DNA of 64,000 nucleotides from Populus alba (Eukaryota > Streptophyta > Magnoliopsida > Malpighiales > Salicaceae): NCBI RefSeq assembly GCF_005239225.2, contig NC_133284.1:30428339-30492338 (forward strand). Direction: 5' to 3'. The notes under the pieces were generated by a model. That model had not been told where the DNA came from, searched no databases, and saw only the letters and a program-made list of their open reading frames with translations. Numbering within the stretch: the stretch's first letter is position 1; every line of letters begins with the position of its first letter. This document shows, one piece after another, positions 32,891-44,292 of the stretch. A program made the position numbers and the translations under genes.

Positions 32891-35800
32891 GATCAAAGAG
32901 GAAACAGAAAATGTTGTAGATTCATCAGTTTCTCTTCCAATTTTGACAACATATGATTCCATACATGTTTGTTTTTGCGCACTGCCAGGATTACCTAGAC
33001 ATGGAGAGGTTTCCAACAGTCCTAAAACAACCACAACAACATTAGAAGATTGACATGATGTTGTGAGAATTGCTGAGGGAATTGAACAAGTTATGAAGAG
33101 GGGAAAGATTGAATGTTCTGCCAAGGATTCTAGCACAATGATGAGAGATGAATCCAAAGAAGACTCTGAAGGTGGGAAACCTTAATTATGTGGTTTAGCC
33201 AGGTTTCACGGTAGCATCAATTGCTCAAATGTTTTTGCCAAAATTGACATTCCTCTGCCATTTAAGTTTGCCGACCAGCATCTACCAGATTTCAGACTTT
33301 TACCTGACTCCGACAAATCCCATGCAACCACCATTTTCTAGGTGGTTTAATCTAGACAAGAGATGTGATGTCATGATGGGGTCCTCAACCATTTCAAGTG
33401 AACAGTTTCAAGAATTGCAAGAATTGAGTCTTGAAGTTGGAGAGCAAGAGACAAGTATAGTGTGTGAAGGATGGTGTCATTGGCTATATTGTCCCCCGAA
33501 CATCATCAAAATGACATGTGATCGAAAATGCTTGGCAAAACACACATATTGCCAGAAAAGCTTATTCAAGAATGGTGATGAACAGTCAATCATATTGTTA
33601 TGAAATTCTGCATTTTGTTTTGGGATTACATCTCATCCTTCAACGAAACATGTCTTGCTTTTGTCTCTTTGTTGTTTTGAAATCAACAGATGTTTAGCAT
33701 TTTATTCTGACAAAATATTTTGATCAAACTCCAACATGCGATAAAGGTTAATCAATCTGGAAGATTAAAAGTGTTTTGATTACAGAAATGACTCGATGTT
33801 TGAAAATAACATGAGGTGACTAAACAATTTTGAACTCTCACACAAAACTGAACCACACAGCATATAGCTAAGTTTTAGCAGTATGCATAATGACATGTAG
33901 TGGATTCGGTGGTTATGGACTCGTGAATCATGATTCTTACAAGTCCCACTCATTACACTGGATGAGGTCAAAATTTATCGGTTCTAACCGACCTTGCTTG
34001 AAATGAGAAAAGGCCCTCTTTGATATTCCCTTCACTTTCTAAAGATTATATCCTTTGTAGTCCCATTTTGAGCTGGATAAAATATCTTTTCATGAAAACC
34101 CTGACTAGGATCACACCCCACACTGGGGGCAAATAAGAGATATTTTTTGAAGACATTGATATGATTAATGGATAAAGAGGAAGGCTTAGAACAAAAGTCC
34201 AATGATTGAGAGAGAGCTAGAAGAAGACACATAGACTGGGGGCATGTAAGAAAGTTTTTAGGAAGGCTATGAAAAAAAGAACGAAAAAAGAGTTGAATTT
34301 GCCTTCACTTAAAGACAAGTTAAAGATAAAGGAAGGAGAACGCCTATCACGTCTATGAAAAGCAAAAGAAATTTCAATCAATAAAAAAAAAAAGAAAAAA
34401 GAAAAAAAAAGACTAAGCTATAAACGTGACTTTTGGGTGTCCATTATAAAGCCTCTGATGTTATCAGATGATTAAGGTTGGTTATTCATCAAGGAAATGT
34501 GGATTTGCATTATGACTTATGTTAAGAAAAGTCTGAACTTTGAGGCTAACAAGGTTATATGTCGTTTCCTCTACAAAGACAACGATATAAAAGAGTTGAT
34601 GACTAGTTGATGTTGATCCTAGGTCTTTGAAACCCTCAAACACCTTTTGAGCCTTTAAAATTCCTTTCTTTCATAGCCATGAGCCATAGCCTGCATTACG
34701 TGCTTTTAAAAGCCCTTTTTAATCAAGCAAGCAATTTGAACCGATAAATGGCACTCTCAAAACTTGAAGAGCTTTTCTATAAGGGTCGTGACTTCATGAA
34801 TTAAGCTACTGGTTATTATGCATGCTGATAAAATAAATGCTAAGAAAAGAAACAACTTTTCTTGATAAAGCCTGAGCATCTTGTTTTTGAAATTCATAAA
34901 AATGTCACCTCATCACAGACCATCAAATGATATACCCAATATCAAGGATTCAAATTGATACAAAAAACCATGGAAAAAGCCATTTTAATCCTACAACGGG
35001 TCGATTTCTGTTTTCAAAATACAAGACAATCAAAGGACTGTGTATTTCGAATAACGTGTGTTGGGTCTTTGATAAAAAAAAAACTTGATTTTCAAAAGAT
35101 TTTCAAAAAAGGACATCTCTGATTTCATTTCAACAAATTAGACTTTGAACAAACATGATCTTTGAAATATGAGAGTTGATTCCAGAACAAGGAAGATTAT
35201 CAAACACAGAAGAACATTGATTGAGTATGCAAAATCGTTGATAAAAATGACATTAAAGTCCTCGACACTCCTTGAAAAGTTGAGCAGCTGGGGGCAATAC
35301 AGTGGACCTTAAGAAGGAAAACAAACAGTATCCAGATCAGCTAGGGGCAAAGAAAGAATCACATGATGAGTCATCAAAGTCCATCAAAGTCATCCCTGGC
35401 ATTCACAAAAGCCATTTGGTTGTAAACAGAAGAATGAGCATGTTCAGATCAACTAGGGGCAATGTTGTTCAAAGACAATCCATGATTTAGTAAACTTCAG
35501 CAGCAATTGATGAGCAACACTGCACTTGAAGGATATTTTCATATCTTCATCTTGGGTCACCCTCTGAAACATGGCTATGACTCCTGACAGATGTTATCGG
35601 GTGAGTGCATTTGAATGAACATCGAACATATGCACACCACCAAGACTGACTGTGGAACAATGATGCACTTGAAGGAAAATCTCATATTGTCATCCTTTGA
35701 AACATGGTTATCGACAGACGTTACCACACAACTGCATTGAATGAATGTCAGAAAGGCACCCACCCCGAAGACTGACTGTGTGGGACAATTTGTTTTGAAG

Positions 35801-36750
35801 CCAGATGAGCACTTCACCGCATGAGTATGGGTGATAGAAGTAGCATCATTGATGAGGCCGAGGCATTTCTTTTCACAATCTGATTAGAAGAGTTGAAAGG
35901 AATCTATGAGAAGAGCACTGGGCATACAACCATGAGCCTTTATACTGCAAGCTATGAGATGCATGTCTGGATGACTGATTGAGTTCCAAGGAGGCTGATG
36001 ATAACATGTACTTGAAGAGTACTGTTTCAACTAGAGGCAAGTTTATGACTGATTAACAATCTTGATGGGTATTGGCATGATGCACACAATCAATCAGAGG
36101 ATAATTCTCAGAAGAAGCCAGGAGAGAAAATCCTTCATGATGAATCAAGCAGTACCACACTTGGGGGCAGGGTCAAGCTTGATAAATGATGCAAGCAGTA
36201 ATTGTCAAAGACAGCCCGGGATGGGCACTGCATTTACAGCTGAGTGGATGGCTAGCACATGAATGAGCCAATACATCGGAAGAACAAAGAAAGCTTTGGG
36301 ATACAAACAAAGGCACCCTATGACGATGGAGCATCAAAGAGGGGGGGACCTATATTTCAAATCAGGTAAGGATGCATGCATATCATCTAACCTCAAAAAA
36401 AAAAAAAAAAAAAAAAAAAAACCATTTGCACATATTTTTGAATTGTTACAGGAAAATCCTTAATGAGGTCCAGCAAGATGGTGGAAAGAGAAAGAAGCAT
36501 TGTGGTGGTGATAATAAAGAATCGGTTTTGATCATGGAATAAAAGGGGAAGATGGGATGAACCCTACCATTAGGAAAATCCCAAAGAAATGAATAGATCA
36601 ACCTTGCAACCGGGAAGCCTTGAGTTTTCAACCCTTGCAGTCAGGAAACACCGAGTTTTCAAACCCTATGATCGAGAATTATCAGGAAGCACCAAGTTTT
36701 CCAGCCCTTCTTCTGTCATTCCCTCAAAGACTTCGCCAGGTAAGTCCTAT
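32891..36750 (+). other. Non-coding interior of the LARD-like element
   Basis: About 3.9 kb without a supported gene. It contains short frames (33229-33603, 124 codons; 36062-36262) without recognisable domains, phrases such as CTGGGGGCA repeated at intervals (near 34120, 34235, 35285 and 36160), and a poly(A) run at about 36393-36421. The recurring CTGGGGGCA phrase may be a decayed repeat. Confidence 0.55.
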
Positions 36751-36935
36751 TTTTCACACTTTTCATATCACATCTTCCATTTGGGTTGGTCACCCATGAC
36801 AATGAGACCACGCTTTTCACATTTTTTCCATCCGGGTAGGTCACCCATGACAATGAGACCGCACTTTTCACATTCTTTCCATCTGGGTAGGTCACCCATT
36901 ATAATAAGACCACTTTTTACACATTCTTTTGTTCC
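36751..36935 (+). repeat. Short tandem repeat (about 62 bp, three units)
   Basis: Three units built around GGTCACCCATGACAATGAGA, separated by CACATT(T/C)TTTCCATC. They are the first of several repeat families in the 3' part of the element. Confidence 0.75.
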
Positions 36936-38100
36936 AGTTGAATGAGGTCGCCAGATGGGATCTCATGTAGCTTTGGTTAAAGGGAATCGCCAGAAGGGGT
37001 TTCAGGTTGACCGAGCTACACACATTCCTTGGTTATGGTTAAAGGGGATCGGCGAAGGGATCTCAGTTTAACCTAATTGGAAAGGATTTGGGTTCTGGTT
37101 AGAGGGGATGGCCGAAAGGAATCTCAGTCTATCCTAACCACACACAGGATTTTGGTTCTGGGTAGAGGGGATTGCCGAATGGAATCTCAGTCTATCCCAA
37201 CCACACACAGGATTTTGGTTCTGGTTAGAGGGGATTGCCGAAAGGAATCTCAGTCTATCCCAACCACACACATGATTTTGGTTCTGGTTAGAGGGGATTG
37301 CCGAAAGGAATCTCAGTCTATCCCAACCACACACAGGATTTTGGTTCTGGTTAGAGGGGATTGCCGAAAGGAATCTCAGTCTAGCCCAACCCTACACATT
37401 CCTGGGTTATGGTTAAAGGGGATCGACGAAGGGATCTCAGTTTAACCTAATTGGAAAGGATTTTGGTTCTGGTTGAAGGGGATCAGTGAAGGGATCTCAG
37501 TTCAGCCCAACCACACACACCTTGGTTATGGTTAAAGGGGATCGACGAAGGGATCTCAGTTTAACCTAATTGGAAAGGATTTTGGTTCTGGTTGAAGGGG
37601 ATCGGTGAAGGGATCTCAGTTCAGCCCAACCACACACACCTTGGTTATGGTTAAAGGGGATCGGCGAAGGGATCTCAGTTTAACCTAATTGGAAAGGATT
37701 TTGGTTCTGGTTGAAAGGGATTGGCGAAGGGATCTCAGTTCAGCCCAACCACACACACCTTGGTTATGGTTAAAGGGGATCGGCGAAGGGATCTCAGTTT
37801 AACCTAATTGGAAAGGATTTTGGTTCTGGTTGAAGGGGATCGGCGAAGGGATCTCAGTTCAGCCCAACCACACACACCTTGGTTATGGTTAAAGGGGATC
37901 GATGAAGGGATCTCAGTTTAACCTAATTGAAAAGGATTTTGGTTCTGGTTGAAGGGGATCGACGAAGGGATCTCAGTTCAGCCCAACCACAAAGATTTTG
38001 GCTCTGGTTAAAGGGGATTGGCGAAGAGATCTCAGTTTAGCCTAGCCACGAAGAATTTAGCTTTGGTTAAAGGGAATCACTAGATGGGATTTTAGTTTAA
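36936..38100 (+). repeat. Tandem array with 63-bp and 119-bp periods
   Basis: In the left part (about 37081-37400) GATTTTGGTTCTGG recurs at 37148, 37211, 37274 and 37337, exactly 63 bp apart. In the right part (about 37400-37990) TTGGTTATGGTTAAAGGGG recurs at 37522, 37641, 37760 and 37879, exactly 119 bp apart, each unit being two related half-units. This is a higher-order structure from one ancestral monomer of about 60 bp. It sits before the PPT, the same place as the 108-bp array of the Ogre-type element. Confidence 0.92.
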
Positions 38101-38159
38101 CCGAGCTACACACCAACTTTTGTTCTTGTTAGATCGCCAGATGGGATCTCAGGTAAACC

Positions 38160-38345
38160 CAATTAAAAGGGCAGGTCGCCCGTGAAAGTAGACCAGTGTG
38201 AGTGTGTGGGCAGGTCGCTCCTGAAAATAGACCACTTTAAGTATGTGTGGGCAGGTCGCCCGTGAAAGTAGACCAGTGTGTTTGTGTGGGCCGGTCGCCC
38301 CTGAAAATAGACCACTTTTCTTCAAAAGGGGCATGTCGCCCAAAA
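38160..38345 (+). repeat. Short repeats built on GGCAGGTCGCCCGTGAAA
   Basis: Four or five units of about 44 bp alternate TAGACCAGTGTG and TAGACCACTTT endings, between the large array and the PPT. Confidence 0.8.
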
Positions 38346-38425
38346 TAATAAGATCATTTTCTTTTTCTTTTCTTTACAAAGCTTACTATGCAAAACATTG
38401 AGGAGTTTTGCTTCGTAAGCATTGT

Positions 38426-38439
38426 AAAGAGGGGGCATC
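38426..38439 (+). promoter_or_regulatory. Polypurine tract of the non-coding element
   Basis: AAAGAGGGGGCATC directly before the 3' LTR, identical in 14 bases to the PPT of the Ogre-type element. Confidence 0.9.
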
Positions 38440-40991
38440 TGTTGTTACCCAATTTTTGACCCATCTTTTTAATAAATTTTTCAAAAAATCCAAAAATAGT
38501 GAAAAACAAAAAAAATCCAAAAAAATATGTTTTTAATATATTTGGAATGTTTTTAGCATTTTCAACGTCTTCAAAAAAAATTTTAATTTTCAATTGTTTT
38601 TTCGAACGCGTTCGACTTTTCACGCGTCATTTTTAAAATCATTGATTTTCCTCATCGAGTCGATGTTGATATTGCTCGTTTTCAAAAAAATACAAAAAAA
38701 CAAGAAAAATCAAATTTTACAAAAAAAAAAAAAAAAAGTTAAGAGACCAATTTTGAGACCCAAATAATATTTTTGCAGGGAGTTTTGAATATTAGAGGGG
38801 GAGGCAACCTAAGAACTTTTTTTTTCTCTTCACCCGAAAGCAGCCGCTCCCCCTGGCCCAATACCATTTAATCCCTCTCTTTTAGCTGAAAATTAGGGAC
38901 TTAGCCCCCCACCCATGGTCTTCTTTTCCTTGTTTCTAGCCGACATGGAGGCCCCTCCTCATGAGGAGAGCCCCTATTTCTTCTCATCCCCAGCGATTTG
39001 AAGATGGGGGGTATTTGTCAATTTTTTTCGGGGGTCCCGAGAGCAGTGGGCAGAGACCCACGGAGTCCCTCACCTTTTGAATTTTCTTCTTCTCCCTGAA
39101 CCGGCCAAAACACAGCCGAGACCCCCCTCCAAAGCCATTTTTTCTTTTCTTCCTCAGCCTCCCGAAGACCCCACCTCCACCAGACCTCCACTTTACCCAT
39201 CGCAGCCACCGAACCAGCAGCCCCTCACTCTCTTCATCAGACCACAAGCAACAATAACCCAGCACAGCCAACACCCCAGTTCCTCCATCTCCCTCCTGGC
39301 CATATATTTTTTTTTTCTTTCTTTCTCTCAGCCGACCCACACCGCTGTTTTCCTCTCCCTCACCGGATAAACCAAGAGCAGCGTTTTCTTCTCCTCTGAT
39401 CTCATCAGCAGCAGCCGGTCAACGAACAGAGCCCATCACAGCGGCGGCCGAGCTCCTCCAGCACACCGAGACGCCGCCCCTCACCGCTGATCTCCCTTCC
39501 ACCAAGCCACCGATCTGCAGGCGATCTCCTCAGCACCGCCACCGATCTCCCCACGATTGAAGAACCCAGCTCAGCCACACCGCGAGACAATCTCCCCTCC
39601 TCCAGCCGTTTCTCCAGCGGCGGCCCGCAGCAGCGCCGTCCACAGATCGGCAGCCACCGCCTCCAATACTCCTTCCACAACCACCAGATCAGCCGGAAGA
39701 AAAATGGCAGAATAACGAAACTGAACAGCAAAGAGTGAAGCAGACCCGAAACGAAGAGGAAGAGAAATAAATTGAAAACAAAGAACAAAAATTAAAATCA
39801 ACTGCTTTGTTGGGTTTTTCTGTTGTTATTGCAGGTCACCTCTGGCGAGGAAAGAAAGGGGGAGGAGGTCGTTGCAGACCCCCCCTGTTTCGGGTTGTTT
39901 TGGACCACGCGCCGCCAGTGGCGGTTGTGCGTGAGATCCACGCGTTGCCACTGTTCCTGCGCCCAGAAAATTTGTTGGACACTGTTCCGGCTGCTGAAGG
40001 CTATCCCTGTAATTTCTAGATTGTTTAGGGGCTGTTTTGTAATTTAAAATTTGTTTGATGTATTTTTTTATTTGGTTTTGAATTTTTATTTGTATTTTAT
40101 AAATATGGATGTAAAAGAAAAAGAAAAGAAAAGAAAAGAAAAAATAATAATAGAAAAAGAGGTGTGTGTTTGTATTTTTTTTTATGTATGTTATTGAATA
40201 AAAAAAAAAAAGGAATTTAAATGTTTTTTTTTGTTTTGGGCGGGCTGGAACATCAGCCCAGCCCATGCGGCTGGGCTGAGTCCAGCCCTGTTGCATTTTT
40301 TGGGCCGGAACATCAGCCCAGCCCATGCGGCTGGGCTGAGTCCAGCCCTGTTACCAGAGGGCTGGAACACCAGCCCAGCCCATGCGGCCGGCTGAGTCCA
40401 GCCCAAGCTATTTATTATATGTGTATATATATATATTTATTTATTTTGTTTTTTTTTTTATGTACATATAATTTAATTTATATGCACAAATATCTAAAGG
40501 ACAGATAAAAATCATGTTGAATTTTCCATGGAAATGTAGAACATGTATCTACATATAGTCTGGAAAAGTAATAACTGATTTATCAAAGCCTTAGAATTGT
40601 GTATTTTTGTTGATGAATGTTTTTTTATTATGATAAAATTGCAAGAATAAAGAAGAATTTAATATTTTGATTTGATCACGGATAAAGAATCATGAACTTA
40701 CATGTAAGTTGTATTTTCTAAAATTCGATGAAAGAACAAAATTTTTAAAACTTCTTTAACACATCAAGTCCACGAAGCAGCTTACCTCAGGTAGGGTGCG
40801 TTAGGGGTGCTAATACCTTCCCTAACCACAACCAGTCTCTTACTCGCGATCTCTGACAAGACCAGTATATCAGGTTTCCTAGTAGCCCTCAATGAATTAC
40901 TAGGTGGCGACTCTAACGAACCAAATCAGCAAAACAGAACGGAAAATCGCCAGCCGATGCCGCGCGCCGGATTTTTTTTGGGGGTGCGACA
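38440..40991 (+). repeat. 3' LTR of the non-coding element
   Basis: 2,552 bp, near-identical to 28691-31248; differences are mainly homopolymer length, plus a change in the third GC-rich repeat unit (about 40370-40395). Confidence 0.95.
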
Positions 40992-40996
40992 ATGAA
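40992..40996. repeat. Target-site duplication ATGAA, right copy
   Basis: Matches 28686-28690. Confidence 0.93.
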
Positions 40997-41487
40997 CTTC
41001 TTCTCACCATTCTTAAGTTTAATAAGAATTCTGCCTCTTCCTTCACTGGTCTTTGAGAAAGATCTCTAAAGGTAATGTTACCTCTATAACTTTCATTGAT
41101 ATCAGCAAATGCTTCCTTCATACCACACATATGATTTGATGCTCTTGTATCTAGATACTAGGTGCTGGAGTTGTTGCCATCAAATTTTTCACAAGCCAAC
41201 AATAATGCAGGCTCTTCAAAATCAATTTCTTTCTCAGCAAAGTTGACATTCTTGTCTTCAAATTTGTATTGTGAACAATCTGAAGCAAAATGACCATACT
41301 ATTTACAATTATAACATTGTACATTTGCATTATTATTCCTCTAATTTGAATATCCTCGATGACTTCTTCCTCTACTTCAACCATGGCCTCTGAAATTAAA
41401 TTTTTTTATTTCGTGCTCTATGAGATTTTTGATTTCTGAATGATCTACCATTATTTAGTGTCTATACCAAATTCTTCCTCTGAGAAT
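40997..41487 (-). pseudogene. Copia gag zinc knuckle and protease remnant
   Basis: Minus-strand reading, in one frame with stops, gives a knuckle QCYNCK, a stop, then YGHFASDC (CX2CX4HX4C), and the protease site YLDTRASNHMCG, where the family has DTGA: the Gly of the active site is Arg. KEAFADINESYRGNITF and DLSQRPVK follow before the nested insertion. The sequence starts right at the LTR edge, so upstream gag is missing. Confidence 0.82.
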
Positions 41488-41767
41488 TGTTAGTACTCAC
41501 ACGATTTTGGTGGAATACAATACACTAAATAATGGTACTCTCACACCTTTCATTAGCAAATCCATACAATATATATAGAGATTATAAAATGTCTTTTACA
41601 ATCTTCAAAGTACTTCATTAATATTAGACTCTTCAATACTTACTCTAGATTCATAGTATTACTAGATTCATAGTATTTCTAGATTCATAATATTTCTGAT
41701 GTGGATGATCATTCATTGTACTAACTTTAATACACTTAATCATGGTAAACAAGTTTAATAACTAACA
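41488..41767 (-). repeat. 5' LTR of the copia element
   Basis: 280 bp, TGTTAGTACTC on the plus strand to ACTAACA at 41767. It carries three or four copies of TAGATTCATA(G/A)TA. It is diverged from 25571-25829, so the element is old. Confidence 0.85.
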
Positions 41768-42345
41768 CTTTGAATCCTGCAACAAGAACTAGTCCTCTTC
41801 CTTATCTCTCTTCATTTCTTCCCTCTCTCCTCTTCAGTTTTCCTTTTCTTCTCTATGAAACCCTACTGCCATAATGACCTTATAATAAAGCACAAGAAGC
41901 AACAACAGAAGGATAACTCTATTTCCTTTTCTAATCGTGTTAGTTTTCTCAATAAGCTAGCTAGCTAGCTTTTCTTGTGCTTTGTATTGCAGGTGAAATT
42001 TACACTTGCTTGGTGCCTCAACATGGGTAGAAAGGTTGGGTTTCTAAAGGGGATGAAAGAGAGATTAGAGGGAAACAAGTGTTAGTCATGCAGAGTTGTG
42101 GATTTGCTAGCTCATGTTTGGTTAAACCAAGTTGAGTTCTCGCGAGAAATATCAGATCAAGGTGAGAGGATCAAAAGCATTTGTGATTCGGCTTTATATC
42201 TACATGTTTTACCAAAAACAAAATCCGCATTTTTTATATGGATATTTAGTCAATCAGTCAACCTATGATTTAGGTTAAGGACTCCATTAGGTCAAATTAT
42301 TTTATTTTATTTTATTATATGATAGAAAATGCCAAAATTAAACTA
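41768..42345. other. Intergenic sequence
   Basis: No supported gene. A GCTAGCTAGCTAGCT run lies near 41956. I see nothing else of note. Confidence 0.4.
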
Positions 42346-42745
42346 CCATTAATCCAATAATGAACGATAAAATTCAATAAAACCAGTGCGTTGCTTGCTT
42401 GATTTCCATAAAACCAGTGTCTGACTAAAGAAGACAAGATAACCACTTGTAGACTTGCAATCATCAATATTACCTGCCCAATATGCATTTGTAAAGCTGT
42501 CTATAGCAAAGAAGGAACTATGAGTGATATGTAAGCCATAGGTGGTCGTACCTCGTAGATAATGCAGAATGAGTTTAAAGACACCCCAATAAGAATATGT
42601 AGGAGTATGCATAAATTGGCAGACTCTATTAACAACAAAGCGGATATTTGGTCTTGTAAAGGTGATATATTAAAAAGCACCCATAATTTGACGAAACCGC
42701 GTAGGGTTAGAAAACAATGGATCTAGTAGAATGGTGACTTTGGAA
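42346..42745 (-). pseudogene. Second copia remnant: RT end and RNase H
   Basis: The minus strand reads TFTRPNIRFVVNRVCQFMHTPT, interrupted, then LILHYLRGTTTYGLHI, AYWAGNIDDCKSTSGYLVFF and WKSSKQ. This is the entry to and core of a copia RNase H. It is a different family from the element at 25571-41767, which reads RILHFVKGTTTYGLFY there. No LTRs could be paired with it. Confidence 0.75.
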
Positions 42746-44139
42746 GTAGAGATAAGAGTATCAACCAATTTATAAGAGGTCATATGATTAGTACTTAAAA
42801 GTGCATTTTTATTAAGGCTTTATATTATCATATTGCACTTAAAGTATCATTAAATTCCCTAACTTAAGTATGTTTTATAATAACAAGTCTGATAATATAA
42901 GATAGCTTTAATTTATGGTAAATGCTCATTTTAAATGCAGTCCTATCTCACAATTCAAAGGATTGATTGATGTGAGTAACTATTGAAAGTGAAAGGACAA
43001 AGATAGGGCTAAGCTTAGAAAAGAAATGCTGGTGCAATTCAAACTGGAACACCATTCGGTCATTGGGTCATATTTGGAGCTGTAGATCTTGGATTTAAGT
43101 ATGGTTTATATGGATAGAAAGCTAAGACATAGGCTAAAGCATTCATGAGAGTCCAAGACTTAATTCTGCCATTTTGGAGTCCAAATCTTAGCATCAAAAG
43201 AGAAGTTTGAATTTATCCTACAGCCATATACTTTTCAGTGTTCAGTCCATTTCTCGAGTTCTAGAAATCCAAATGAGCTCATTCTTCTTTTAGAGGAAAG
43301 TTGAGACAGATTCCTATAACTTTAAGGAGATAACTTTTCCAAATTTTGATTGTAGAAATGTCATTTTGTCCAGAAAACAAATCCAAACCTAAACCACCAA
43401 GTCCACTAAGTCATTAGTTGGCCACTAATTCAATACTTAATTACTAAATGAATAGTTCTTTTTGGCCTATAAAAGAGGCATTTTCAATTTATTTAGGCAT
43501 CTTTGTTTTCAGATTAAGATCATTTTCTTGCTTTCTCTATTTGTAATGTTCAAGTTTTCTTTCATGTTATATTAATATATTGTTTATGCTTTTTATTTCC
43601 TTTAATATACTTAGTTAACTTATATCATAATCATGTTCTTATCTTGTTAATTCATGTTTATCTTCTTCATGATGTTTAGATAAGTTTATTATGTCAAGGT
43701 GAAAATGTTTCACTAATAGTGTTAGAATAAGTATAATATAAACTTAATATGGACTTCAATGCTTATATCCAAGAAAAATTGATATTAACTTGTCTTATCA
43801 TTTTTATCTTATCAATTCTTAGTACCTTGCTTGTTAAATGGTTAATCTAGATTTGTGTTGTATAATACTTGGTACATCAAATGCTTGATCCTTCATAGTC
43901 TTTGGCTGACATCATTGTTATGAGAGGAACTTTATTTGTTGCTAACATAAGTTAGCAACATGAATGCCTGATGATATTTACAAGTATGGTGTTACAAAAA
44001 TAAGATAATTAATATGATCATGTTAATAATTTATAATGATTTTATACTTTACTAATTTCTAAAATTATTAGTGGATCCTCTAACCTTGATAATTGTTTTA
44101 TCTTTGTTTTTATCCTTACATTAGTATCAAATCTGACTC
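42746..44139. other. Unclassified repeat-like region
   Basis: AT-rich, no gene. The stretch from about 42790 to 43600 has the look of a gypsy LTR: a GTGCATTTTTATTAAGG start, a TATAAAAGAGGC box near 43477, and a T-rich end. I found no partner copy in the window, so the class is a guess. Confidence 0.35.
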
Positions 44140-44292
44140 AAGACTCATCAATTGTAGTGATCCATCCATAGCTGTTTTTAAAGTTAGGTCATCTATCATA
44201 GATATTGAATGAATCAGGGGATTTGCCATTTTCACATTTTTTTCTTATTTTCTTGTCCCAATATTGAATTCAAGAGATTCCTCCATCACCAT
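44140..44292 (-). pseudogene. Vicilin-like exon B fragment, left half
   Basis: Nearly the same sequence as about 23320-23465 of the vicilin-like pseudogene (minus strand; region after WSWRNLLNS). It is interrupted by a solo LTR and continues at 46424. The five bases ACCAT at 44288-44292 are duplicated at 46424-46428. Confidence 0.82.

Larger units (their letters stand above)
28691..40991 (+). mobile_element. Large non-coding LTR retrotransposon (LARD-like partner of the Ogre type)
   Basis: 12,301 bp with near-identical LTRs (28691-31248 and 38440-40991), a perfect ATGAA target duplication, PBS (31252-31269) and PPT (38426-38439). The 7.2-kb interior has no gag, protease, RT or integrase in any frame; its longest frames are about 60-124 codons and match nothing. 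PBS and PPT core are identical to those of the element at 3790-21065, and the leaders are homologous, as are the last about 150 bp of the LTRs. It must have moved with proteins supplied in trans, most simply by a Tat/Ogre relative. By eye I find only about two clear substitutions between its LTRs, so the insertion is very recent. Confidence 0.93.
25571..41767 (-). mobile_element. Degenerate Ty1/copia element, split by a nested LTR element
   Basis: LTRs at 25571-25829 and 41488-41767 flank copia coding remnants on the minus strand in the order gag zinc knuckle, protease, integrase, RT, RNase H. A 12.3-kb element (28691-40991) is inserted between protease and integrase, with a 5-bp duplication. 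Without it the copia remnant is about 3.9 kb. Sense-strand sequence right after the 5' LTR goes straight into the nucleocapsid, so the PBS and most of gag were deleted. The PPT-like AAGAGGGGAGAA precedes the 3' LTR. The LTRs are clearly diverged and no target duplication is visible, so this copy is old and dead. Confidence 0.88.

Noticed and set aside
37077..37445. 122-codon repetitive protein frame
   Set aside because: 63 is a multiple of three, so any frame of the 63-bp tandem array stays open; it is a repeat, not a gene. The same holds for 6958-7260 and 7187-7456 in the 108-bp array.
36946..38340. Possible CRISPR-like array because of regular spacing
   Set aside because: Repeats are head-to-tail units without unique spacers, within a plant LTR element; it is a satellite-type array.
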